Shown: positions 15,001-25,633 of the stretch, in pieces | Position numbering within the stretch: position 1 is the first letter of the stretch | Layout of the letters: every line of letters begins with the position of its first letter | Source: Baylisascaris procyonis | Taxonomy: Eukaryota; Nematoda; Chromadorea; Rhabditida; Ascarididae | Direction of reading: 5' to 3' | Length of the DNA stretch: 64,000 nt | Assembly (NCBI GenBank): GCA_037389465.1 | Contig: JAZARR010000201.1 | Coordinates: forward strand, 1,302,001 to 1,366,000 | Position numbers and translations under genes: made by a program | Notes under the pieces: model-generated | What the model saw: the letters and a program-made list of their open reading frames with translations, nothing else | Told to the model about the DNA's origin: nothing | Databases searched by the model: none

Positions 15001-18000
15001 TAAATTTGCATGTGGAAAGATGCATTAAAAAATAGTCTGAAAATATTTCTTCGATCTCTGACTTTATTAAATCAAAAATCGTTGTTGAATTTTTTTAAGT
15101 TTAAATTTTATTTATTAAAAGTTTTATTTAATTAACATTCCCTGTAGGGCTAACATTATGAGGGACCTAGTTATATTTGAAAAGCATAAAGTAAATATTG
15201 ATAGGCAATTAAAGACAAATCATTGATGCAGCGCTGATCTACAGAATGCACAAAGAAAATCGAAACGAAAGGTATGGAAGGGGGCATAAAGCAGCTATTA
15301 TACGAGTATAAGCGGTGGGGATTTTTAAATTTCTTATACAAGTGATGGGGATTTTTAAATTTCTTTTTTTTTTTTCGTATGTTGGCAGATTTTGACTGAA
15401 AGAGAAGTAGCATTATTTCTGTTGGAGATTGAAGTTGCCACCTGGGGGATTCTTTTGCAATTTAATTACGCATTAATTCTTTTATAATTTAATTACTCAT
15501 TGATTCTACTGTATTTATGGCTTGGCATACCTACGAGGTTTTTGTAAGGTAGCAGTATCATTCTATAATGGTGTCATTTTTCTTTGCCTACTTCTTATGC
15601 TTATCATATTTAAATAGTTTTAAAATATTCTAATTAGTGCTATAATTGCGCTTTATAAAAATGGGATCGCAAGTTCCTTGTGTCATTTGACGATAACTTG
15701 AGCAGTTTAGACGATGAATGCCATTTTCTGTAAGAATAACTTTTGATGACCTTTTACTTTGTTCGCTTATTTTCCATCCTTTAAACATTTCCGTTATAAC
15801 CGTTATCTAATAAGATTTGACTACGATTCAAACGCTTTATTACAGTCAACATTTCTAGATTGTTATTCAGTAGTTTTTAGTTTATAACGAGCAAACTATG
15901 CATGCTAGCCGATGAGATAAGATAGGAACCCGAAAACCGAATGAAACGGAACGAAAAACCGGAAAAACTTCCCACTTTTCCGGTTTTTGGTGCTTTTAGC
16001 ATTATGATTCGGTTGGATCGTTTACGTTCCAACTAGCCCATAAAAAATGTTCTTTCATTGTTTAGATGCGGAAACAGTGATTGGAAGTCGATCGGTGGAT
16101 CGTTACACAGCGACCACTGATGACAATCCGAGACTTTCAATACAGAAGAATGCGCCCAGAAGGCATCGAAAACACATATCGAAATGGCATGGTAATTCAA
16201 GTACTTAATGGTTGTTGAAGTATTGGGGAGGGGAGGATGAGTAGGCGAATTTGACTGCAAAGATTCACTGTTCGCTTGTTTCCATATACCGTCTTTGCAG
16301 GGTTAGAATTAATCAGTAGCGCCTCATTGTTGTAGTATTCGTAGTTCGTCACTTTGGTGGCATTCTATAAAAGGATATTTGCGCGTTATTGTTTGGCCGA
16401 TAGAGTATTGCTGTTCTTAGTAATGAAATCAAATTTGAGCCAACTATCAGAAGGCAATTTGAACTTATGAAACAAAAATTGAGTTCTTTAGTAGAACTGG
16501 GACGAAATTATTATTGAGGATTTTTCAAAGGAGGGGGGGGGAAGTCCTTGAAAATTCTTCAGAAAATGCGATTATTGGCTTATATACTTTATTTCATTCA
16601 TTTACTTTATTTCAATGACTAAGGCATTCATTACGAATACATGTCTCTTCTATCGCTTCCACCTGCTCTGATCCGATGCCTCTCTGGTCCACTTGGCTGT
16701 TGTGGTCTTTGGGTCGGCCTCTCCTTTTTGCAGGTTGGTCGCGTGAAGGTTAGGGCTTAGCCTCGTCTCCAGCCCATTGGATGCTGACGAACCGATTCAC
16801 CGTCGTTCCTCCTAAGACTGTCGGGACTTGTTCCTCCGACCCTGTCCCTAAGAGGGTGCTAGGCGGGGTGGCTCGGATGAGCCGAGTCAACGAATCTATT
16901 CGGAGCTTCACAACCGATCGCACAGTAGCCAACAAATGGCTTATATAGGCTCGAAAGAATTCAAGTTTTCTATTTCTTTAACTCAACAATCCTCTCCATT
17001 CCCATTATTTTGGTCTTTTGTTGTCCAATCTTCAGCATACGCATAAAATTGCTTTTTTCTTTCTTTCAGCACAACGGATGTCTGAGCATGGAGCAGTATT
17101 ACCACGTGAGCAAGTAATATATGTGCATTATCTAAGTGTTCGACAACGAAAATTGCAAGAAGAACTTGAAGACAGTGTCGTTCATTACCGACTTCGATTG
17201 CAGAAGCTAGTCGAAGATGCTGGATGGCATTGCAAACGTGATGAGGTCTTTTTTTTCAATTTTTATTTATTTATCAGCTTGAATTGATTTTTGATTTGGC
17301 TGTTGAGATTTTATTTTCAAAGTTTTTCTTCAAATATTCTTGCCGCGTGGCAAGTACAGCATATACTGGAATAATTTGTACAACGAGAGGATGTTCGAGG
17401 GAGAATTTCTTTTTCATGATAGGGCTTTTATATGGAGAGATACGATATCTCCGATATGAACTTTTCTTTTTTTATTTTATTTCTTTTGGTAGAGTCTTCT
17501 TTGATCGTTTTTTTTTTGTCTTTTATGAAATAGTCTTTTCATGAACTGTTTTTAGTAAAGCTTTGTGCAAAAATGCAGATATACATACGAAAACTTTTGC
17601 TTCATAAAAGAAAAGTCACGCATTTTTTCATAGAAAACTCCCAGTTCACATTGAGGTGTTTTACTTAACGTTCTTTTTGCTTTATTTTCTGCAGTATATT
17701 TCTTTCTTAGTCGCAAATGCCGTAAAATGGTAGACAAAGGGAAGAAGGAACGGGAAGGGAAAGGGTGGATAAGGAAGTGTGAAATGTGTGGCTTCCTAAA
17801 AGTTTCTTGAAATTTGTCTTTTAGTAAGCACTGTTAAAAATCGTCTACAGGATTTAGTTTGATACAGACAGTCGACTAGTTGGCAACGCTAGAGAGCAAT
17901 CCAAGATCACCAACTTCCTTTTTTTACGCTGCATCATTCGGTGCAAACGGTCTTTTGTATAGCCTTTTTTTTTCTAAATTAGCCACTGTTTCATTGATGC

Positions 18001-19286
18001 TAAGCTAACGTTGAATCGTTTCAGTTGTGGAATAATATGTTGGAATGTGCTGTGAAACGTCCAGAAGCAAGTACATCGGGCACATCCCGGAAATTCTTTG
18101 GTGAGAGCAGTTCTGATGTGAATAGCGTTCTACGCAATGTCACTTCGATGGCCTCGACTGTGAATGATATTGATAAGCTGTTGGGCTATGTACGTAGCAA
18201 ATCAATGTTCGATATGGAGCCAATGTTGGATGCACTTAGTCGTGATTTCGCTGCCGATCCGTTCTTTAGATTCCTTGTCCTTCACTTTGGTGAGAAACGA
18301 TGTCGTTTCTTCTGCTCTGACGTCAAGAAGGTTTGCCATTGTATTTTTACATTATAAAATGCTGCTTTTTGCTTTGGAGTTTCTGTTTGAGTCTGTCTGT
18401 GTCTGTCTATATGCGATTTCCACAGCACTATTTACATTCATTAAAATTGGTCCGTATAATGATCCCTTTTTGCTTGATACTCTCAGAAATTTGTATTTTA
18501 GCTGATTTGTTTCGTTTTGCTCGACTCATTTGAAAGATTAATATTTATTTATTGAAATTTTAATAAGTCCCTTCCCCCTCCTCCTCTCTTTAACACCTTC
18601 CGTTGAAATTTTTGTGAAATTGTTTGTTTGTTAATGCAAAAAATGCATTCAGTAGAATATTTTATTTTTCAGCATTTGGTGATATTGAGCAACAATCCAC
18701 AGCATTCGGCATTCTTGATGACCGCTTTCGCGAAGGATAACCTCGAAATGCGACTTATTTACAAGGTTTTCCGGGCAACTCAGCCCTTTCGAATTTCTCT
18801 TCTATCGGCATCCCCATAGAAAACCCAATAATACTTTTCCATTGCCAAATTTTGATCTTTCACCTCCTTGATGGAACTGGGAATGCCGTGGCGAGTAGTT
18901 TTAAACATATTGAATGCAGGCATTTCTCATTGCCACATTAGACGAAGAAGAATATGCGCTTCTTGAATGTAACAGCTTTTGTTGCGCTCAGCGTGATATC
19001 CACTGATATGAGATGTTCGACGATTGTAGATTCATTTTCTTGCTGCATGACGAATCGGCTAAAAAATATTTCTAAATTCTAGATATTTGAATTTTTTTTT
19101 CGTTTATTAGCAACTTGCTTGAATAAATTTAACATTCAGGATCACGAAGAGATGAGCGATGATTGGCTAGCCGATGTTATGGATGAGCAATTACGTGCAC
19201 AATTCGACGAGATCGTACGCTGTGCGGCATCATTCTGTTGGATTGAAGTGGTACATTCACCGCCATCTGGCAGAGTAAGGACTTAG
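65..19286 (+). CDS. SZT2-like (KICSTOR scaffold) large protein, 5'-partial, multi-exon
   Basis: Exons read from splice sites: 65-93 (tentative), 742-926, 1749-1883, 2149-2305, 3012-3094, 3596-3840, 4418-4447, 4774-4945, 5850-6052, 6405-6440, 6878-6974, 7748-7876, 8638-8745, 9147-9182 (weak), 9625-9716, 10794-10989, 11255-11359, 12272-12418, 13833-13971, 14806-14912, 16066-16191, 17070-17245, 18025-18330, 18673-18765, 19140-19286. Phases agree at every junction except 12418/13833, where an exon is probably missing. About 1,080 codons are visible; the N-terminus lies upstream. Distinctive stretches are HSFTYDFHLRMVATYL (exon 10794), AFLIDFLQYYGCRPPYARN (exon 11255) and LLREIGLHKMGI (exon 3596). 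From memory these resemble SZT2, which anchors GATOR1 on lysosomes for amino-acid control of TORC1. No catalytic motif is seen. Exon 17070 encodes a charged, coiled-coil-like stretch. The last exon either stops at TAG 19284-19286 or splices at AGA|GTAAGG (19274). The gene model is firmer than the name. Confidence 0.6.
5131..5195. repeat. Two-copy tandem repeat, 39-bp period
   Basis: The string 'agaggtttatttatcgattg' followed by 'atcaat' occurs at 5131 and 5170. It lies in an intron of the SZT2-like gene. No coding or structural role is apparent. Confidence 0.8.
7417..7478. repeat. Two-copy tandem repeat, 31-bp period
   Basis: Units starting 'gatcggaaatcgataaggca' occur at 7417 and 7448 with one difference. 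The repeat is intronic in the SZT2-like gene. Confidence 0.8.
10549..10816 (+). repeat. Direct duplication spanning a 3' splice region
   Basis: Two diverged copies of about 77 bp, 10549-10625 and 10740-10816, start 191 bp apart. Both hold 'tggtcactc', 'gcatgttttag' and 'acgaattcttgtttggaa'. The second copy carries the acceptor used for exon 10794-10989. The first carries an equivalent unused acceptor. A second shared piece, 'tcgcagctt', occurs near 10689 and 10813, so the duplicated unit probably ran past the exon start. Confidence 0.7.
15305..15363. repeat. Two-copy tandem repeat, 30-bp period
   Basis: The string 'tggggatttttaaatttctt' occurs twice, 30 bp apart, in the intron between exons 14806-14912 and 16066-16191. 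The second copy runs into a T tract. Confidence 0.75.
16650..16945. other. GC-rich island, possible transposon remnant
   Basis: About 290 bp of clearly higher GC sits in an AT-rich intron of the SZT2-like gene. On the minus strand 16750-16935 is open for 61 codons, and an adjoining frame holds a basic RRGRPKDHN-like stretch. It contains a short inverted repeat, 'gactcggctcatccgagcc' on the minus strand. The composition suggests a piece of a retroelement or other insertion, but no family is recognised. Confidence 0.3.
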
Positions 19287-19402
19287 TGGATCGCTACTTT
19301 GTTGGTCAATATCCTTCAATATTTTTGGAAGCATTTCATTCAGTGAAAGTGAACGACTGTCGAATTGAACGAATTGTTTGATCGTGCACATTTTTTTTTT
19401 CG

Positions 19403-19408
19403 AATAAA
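19403..19408 (+). terminator. AATAAA poly(A) signal of the SZT2-like gene
   Basis: AATAAA lies about 115 bases after the TAG that closes the last exon. It supports ending the gene at 19286 rather than splicing on from 19274. No convincing in-phase exon was found downstream before the next gene. Confidence 0.45.
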
Positions 19409-21147
19409 ACATTTATTTGTTTTATTTATTTGTTTTTTTAAGTTTTTTTATTTATAGGCAAGAAAAAATAGACAATTTTTTTAAAATATAAGGTGTTCCA
19501 AAAGAACATCAACCGTCATGTTGAAAAAAAACCACCTTTTTCTATAGATGATTAAAATCGAATTGAAGATTGCATAGGGATACAAAAAAAAATGGTGATT
19601 ATTCATTAATATATCAGTGATTTTTTTTTTTTCAAGTTACGGGCCTATATGATAGAATAACGTTGAAGAATTCGTTTGACGCTGTTTTGTTGAGCACTTT
19701 GTTAAGAATTCTTCAGCTGTCTTTTTAATTTGCTCGACGATTTAAGTTCTCTATATATTGTTGTGCAGTCCAAATTGAATGAGAAGCACAAGAAATATCG
19801 CACCTTATTATGAGGTTCGTTTATAAGCAAGTATAGTAAGTGCCAGATGGGTGATCTTTATTGCTGAAAGATCATATCACAGTTATTTCTGGATGTGAAT
19901 GCAGAAGCAGACACTAGTCGGAGGTCGAAATTTGAAGTTATGAAAGTGTAAAAGGTCATATTAGAAAGTGGGGAATGTTTTTTTAGCCGTTGAATGCTAG
20001 ACAAGAAAGGGAAATATGACATTGCTGGTACGAGGCAAAGGTGGTATGGATTGAGGGGGAATTGCGTTTTTTGCGCATGTTCATTATGGAAGAACAATGT
20101 TCTTAGGCATCTTCCACTGTAGTGACATTCATTGCTCGATTATATAAGGTCTCAGTGCTCTGTTACATCCCTTATCGCATTCCTCTTCCTAGACCTTAGA
20201 CGTGCTTCTCATCAATTTCATCTATGATCGCTGTTGTATTACTGAATGGAGTATATGAATTTATCTTTAATATGAATAGTTTTAAATTTGTCGCTTTATG
20301 CATCTGATATATCAATTTATAAGGATATAAGATGCAGATCCGTCATTTTCATGTCAGTAAACCCGCAAGGTGATTCATGAAAATAATATTTTTGCAACTT
20401 TATAATCGTCGATTTCTCTTACGAATAGTCGATAGTCAACAGATGACACTATGAAACTTCTGGTGAAGAGTTGTTTCTTGAAGTGTCTAGTAGAGAGTTG
20501 CAATAATGCGAAGCGAATGTGCCATGATTCAGCCCATAGTGCAATTGTATAGGTTCCAGAATATTCGGATCCTTCAACATTTGCTAATATCCTGCAAAAG
20601 CAAAGGTTTCAAATATTCTTCCCTTCGCCGTTCGTTAATCTTGAGAATACCGTTCTCAACGTGAATTTCAGTTGATTTCCTATGGTTTGCTAATTTTTCT
20701 TCGATGTGGTTTTTATTGGGTAGCATCGGGTAAACATTAGCATATATCCACACGACAAACAATACATCAAATATTGGTTTGGGCTCATATCAAATATTGG
20801 TAAGCGTCTGCGTTGTGTTACTTTGGGCCAAATTTTCCTGTAGGTCTATAACAAATATCACGTGGTTGCAAACTAAATGTTGGTATAGGTCCACAACATA
20901 CATCAGTATAAATCCACTTCAAATATTGATATAGATCTGCATAAAACACTGGTATAAATCGACTTCAATGTTGGTACGGATACATTCGCATGAATTAAAA
21001 AATGTCGATGAAATTGTCCAAAGAGAAGCGATGAACACCACAATATGAATAATATGTATAGATGAAAACACGCAAAAATCACGCTAGAAAATAATTGGTG
21101 CGATTATGTGTTTTGAAATGACACATTCGGTGTAGCGCGAATTTGCT

Positions 21148-22140
21148 GTGTTCGCCGATTTTCGATGGTACTTAACAACGACAAATCGGATCAATGGCAT
21201 TGCACTAGAAATTATTAACGAAGAAGTTTGTTTTCAATATAATGCAGAAAAACTATTCGAAAAAATTTTGAGCACCTCAAGTTATAACATTTCTAATACA
21301 CTTTTCAATAAACGTGAAATATTTGACAACGATGTATCTATGTTTAGATATATCTGTACGCATTTATATCTGACGAGTAGTTCCAACTTTTCAAATACTT
21401 TTTATATGTATAACCTTAAAAGTCAATTTTATAAACGAGCTATCTCTATAGATTTAGCATTAAATAAATAAATATTGCTCTACTTGTGCTACTCTATTTC
21501 ATCGTACGATCGCTTTGATCATATATACGAAGATTTATTGATTGTCGTTAATGTTTTATTTATCAACGGGAGCATTTGTGTATCTAACTTCTCACATTAT
21601 AGTGTTAAATTATCCTATAACTTCTCTATTATATGCTTCATACATGGATTTGTTTTACTTTACAATCTAACTTCATTTTCTCTATTAGTATTAGAATTTC
21701 ATTCTAGTATTTTATATTCGTATTTCGTCTTGAGAATTTTTTAGTGACTTATAAACATTATTCATATTTCTTTGATAGATCTAGCGTTAAACATAGATCA
21801 AAAAATATTGCACTACATGTTGCAACTATACGATCAAAGCCGTTAACATCTACAGTTAGATTTATCGATTATTATATTATCACGTATGTGTTTGGTGCAC
21901 TTATGTCGACCATATACTCCAACATACGTTAACTTTTATACTTTTGTGCAATGTATTTCTAGATTTATAAATAAATTATACATGTACCTTACTTTACATA
22001 GTGGTCCGTCTATTATACCGTCTCTAATCTTTGGTTTTTCTTTATTATTTCCGACTATGGTGACGAGGTTAATGTTATTGTTTACAACTTTTATATTTAC
22101 TGCAATTTTCTTATTTTACATTTTTCATTTATTCAAATAA
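21148..22140 (+). pseudogene. Degenerate T-rich open segment, possible decayed element ORF
   Basis: Plus-strand frame 1 is almost open for 1 kb: 21148-21471, 21475-21744 and 21886-22140, bridged by 21744-21932 in another frame. The conceptual peptides are rich in Phe, Ile, Leu, Ser and Tyr and lack a recognisable domain. The segment ends about 75 bp before a structured motif at 22215-22297. A T-rich strand naturally has few stop codons, so chance is a serious alternative. No start, splice or family evidence exists. Confidence 0.2.
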
Positions 22141-22214
22141 GAATTATTTTTCTCTTCCTTTCTAACTTTTCCACTATTAGTTCAACTATCTATATAGATT
22201 CTTATACTAATAGG

Positions 22215-22297
22215 GTTATGCGTTTCGTTGTGACGATGGCCTGCACATAACTCATGTGCACACGTCAACGGATAAGGGCCGAAACGTGATCACCTTT
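22215..22297 (+). other. Structured motif resembling a retroelement/hammerhead-type end
   Basis: Nested inverted repeats are visible. 'gcgtttcg' (22220-22227) faces 'cgaaacgt' (22280-22287). GGCC near 22238-22241 faces GGCC at 22277-22280. Between them is a perfect 7-bp hairpin, 'tgcacataactcatgtgca', at 22242-22260. The 'TGACGA ... GGCC ... GGCCGAAAC' order recalls the CUGANGA ... stem II ... GAAAC layout of hammerhead ribozymes in Penelope-like elements and retrozymes. The first core base is G, not C, so an active ribozyme is unlikely. Confidence 0.25.
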
Positions 22298-24130
22298 TGT
22301 TCTACTCGCTTCTTCGTGCATTCTTAGCAAATATCTAGTCTCGTAACAGTCGTCTATTGCGTCTCTGCTCATACCCACGTGATGTCCTCTTTTGCCTTTA
22401 AAAATTTTTTCTTTTTCTTTTCTTAAATTCGTTTTCCCGGTGCAACATATTCATCTGCGTCTATACTAACGTTATGCACATAAATGACTTTACGTTAGTA
22501 TTATCTCAGTGTAACACTTTTAAAACCGCATCGGGCATTTTATTTGATGCATGCCTATCCTAGTTCTTTCCCACCCGCCTCCCGTCTCACTGAATCGGCC
22601 TCCGCTTGATGATCGTGAACGTGCTTTATGGTCCCGTTTCGTATCCTACCAATTACGGCCTAAAGGTCTTCATTGATGAAATAAAAGAAAAGCGAATTTT
22701 TTCAAACACAGAATGAGGTTGTGTAGGTAGGCACGATATCCGATATTCTCACATATCAAAGGAACCTACCTGTAGTCGGTGAAAACTTTATTTTCCACGT
22801 TCGTAATTCATTTTATTTCTTTAAAGGATGTCACACTTAATTCTGTAGCACTTTTCACCTGGATTTTAAATTTATATCAGTGTTTTTAGAATCAATAAGG
22901 TGGACGTTAAAGTGCAGGAATATGCCGTATCTATGAAGGGCGTATTTTTCCCTCAAGGTGGGGTACTTACCCAGAGGGGTGATTTTATAGTTGCGTTAGT
23001 GTGATAGAGATTACAAATGCGAGTTGTTTGATTCGTCACGCTGGATGGACTATAAGCGCATGATGTGACACATCGCTCGTAATGTATTATCGATGCGTTG
23101 CTTTGAATGGTATTTGCGCTTTGTGGATTACAACGAATTAAACGTTTTATGCGCTCTGATGTAGATTGTTTATGTGCTATCGATGCGTCATTCAACTACT
23201 ACAAATTGTGTTTTATTTCATATTCAATATTTTCGATATCTCTGCAGAAATGTTGAGGCAAGAAAGGTCGGGGAATGAGGTGACAGAGGGGATGGGCGAG
23301 AGGCAGGAAGTGTTTGAAACATTACAGCACCATAATACAAAGAACACTCGTTCACAAGTCGATGTCGTTGATTAATGAAGAAATAACCTTTCGAGACTAC
23401 AAATATTCAGAAGGGCAAGCAGGAGTATGATCGAGGTTCAGAAACAATAAAAGCTGAGAATACCGATGGACTGGTATGGTGCTTAGCTGGTTTTCCAATG
23501 ATCATAAATTACACTTGGAATGGTTCATTAAGACAATTTGATTCAGACTCCAGGGTTAATGCTCCACGGATATGTGGAATATTTCTAGCAACTCTTATGA
23601 ATAGTTGTTTATAAAATTCTTCTGATTTGAATTTCCTGTTTGCTAAATAAGGCTTATTTTTTGGGAAATTTTGTGTTTAATTATTTCAAAGTTCTTTAAG
23701 AGATCAGTCAAAATTTAATAGCTAAAACATGAATATTACCTTTAAATGCCGAATTTTTGTACTTATCGGGGGAGATATATGTTGTGGGAGAGGAATTGAA
23801 AGATTCCAGAGGCTAACGAAGAGGATTTGAAATGTTTTGAAGTAACAGGATTGGATATTGATTAACTTGGGTGGAATGATAACAATCTTTTAGTATTCCC
23901 CAATGTAGAAATGTGATGTGAAGTGGAATGACAGCGGTCAATGCTCCGTACTTCGTTCATTTGAGGAGTATACTAATGTCAACTTGAATTAATCACAGTA
24001 GTTTTTTTATAATTAAATAACAATTTATATAATTAGGTCGGAGCAGATTCCAGTTAAATAATAATTTCCTATAAGATTTATGCATGTTTACATTGATTAA
24101 AAATGTTTGTTATATTCAAAAGGCACAGAA

Positions 24131-24180
24131 TAGAATAGAATAAAATAAAATAAAATAAAATAAAATAAAGTAAAATAAGG
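24131..24180. repeat. (AAAAT)n pentanucleotide microsatellite
   Basis: Repeated 'aaaat' units become imperfect towards the 3' end ('aaagtaaaataagg'). It is a simple low-complexity tract in intergenic DNA. Confidence 0.8.
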
Positions 24181-25633
24181 TAAAACATAGTATAATACTG
24201 TAGAGTGCACTTTTCAGCCGTTACTGTAGTCAGTTTATTCACATTTTTTATTGTCGACATATTAAGAATAAAGTTGACAGTGAAATGTTATTGCGTTTTA
24301 ATCGAACAAAATACCGGTAATGCCTCAATTGAAGCGTGCTGTATTTTTATATGATGAATCATTTAATCCCACTTCTGCATATTCACAAAAATCAACTAAC
24401 GTTCAGAAATAAGAAATATTTAGAGCATCCAGTGATCGAAACGCCATATCTTTTGATAACGATCTCTCATAACGTAGTAATTCGGATGCTTATAGGCGGA
24501 AATAAAAATTTCCATTTCATTTTATAACATACTCAATGCTTAAGGTATTATTAGTTATTCCAGTTGGTGTGCATTCGCCGTTTGTTATCTATGAATGAAT
24601 AAATAAACAGATCAATTGATTAGTGAAATAAATAAATGACCATATAATATTCGATTAATTAAGGATGTCTATAGCGCAAAAGAATAGCCATAAAATGTTG
24701 AGGATGAAGAGGGTGAGGGGAGAGGGTACACGCTAAAATGGATTCTATAGGTTTTTTTGTGATAAATTTCTGAGAAGCGATAAAATTAACCGAGGAGGCA
24801 TTCGAAAAGCGCATTTACAAAATCCGCTTCGCATAAAGAATATCTCCTAGGAATGTAGAATGAAAACAAAATTGCGATTGCCACCTTGCCACCGTCCGAT
24901 TTTCCTCCCCTCTCCCTTGCTCTAGCTTCTTTCTTATTGTAGCCTTAAAAAATGCATCTGCGTAGTACTTCTATGCGCCATCGGTTGTTATGAATAACAG
25001 AAGGATTCGCAAAATGAGGGTAATTATTGTGGGAAATTAGTTTTGCGAAGTAATCTCCTCGAAGAGAGGATGTCTAGTTCAATTGTTTTGAGAATTGATG
25101 TGAATTTAGTTAGTGAGTAGGCACACAAGATTAGCGAGTTTGTATTTGAAGATGAGTTCGTCAACTGGGCGTGACATTTGGTAAGAGGGTGGTGCTTGGG
25201 TGATGACTGACGCTCAGCACTCAATATGACGCCAAGTGGATCAACTTCGCAAGCGGATCGTGCCATACTGTTTTTCAACTCGTCAACCTCTGTGCAACTA
25301 TATTCGGTGTGGACGATTCATTTGTCAGGTGTGCTCAACACACTCATTGCTATTGTCTGCATTCATAGCTAGCTGGCTAGCTACTCATCATTGAGTCCTC
25401 TATCTCTCTATTGCTTAGGTCTAAGTGAATCCACCAACTCAGTGACGGTAATTGTTGTTGTAAACGGTGACTTACTCTCTACTACGGGAAATACTTCATT
25501 ACTGCAATTCGTTTCAACGGCTTAACCGTCAAAGAGGCACTACGAATAAGTGGTGTGATTGAACTCTGGTTATTGGTATCGGTATAAACCTCCCAAATAA
25601 ACCTATTCCAATAAGAAAGAGTCAACTGAAGTG

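Larger units (their letters stand above)
19410..25600. other. Intergenic region with no convincing gene
   Basis: Between the SZT2-like gene and the GAS1 homologue no multi-exon gene could be chained. The region holds degenerate repeats near 20780-20970 (a recurring 'caaatattggtat' theme), a T-rich decayed segment at 21.1-22.7 kb, and an (AAAAT)n tract at about 24131-24180. The last few hundred bases before 25634 are the presumed promoter and 5' leader of the GAS1 homologue. No TATA box or initiator is evident. Confidence 0.5.

Noticed and set aside
18164..18533. Long frames overlapping SZT2-like exon 18025-18330
   Set aside because: They are alternative frames of a real exon running into its 3' intron.
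23230..23375. Possible terminal exon after CTCTGCAG near 23248
   Set aside because: It cannot be phased to the SZT2-like donor at 19274, and its peptide is unremarkable.
25024..25278. 84-codon minus-strand frame upstream of the GAS1 homologue
   Set aside because: Ser/Thr-rich, no splice or poly(A) context; lies in presumed promoter DNA.
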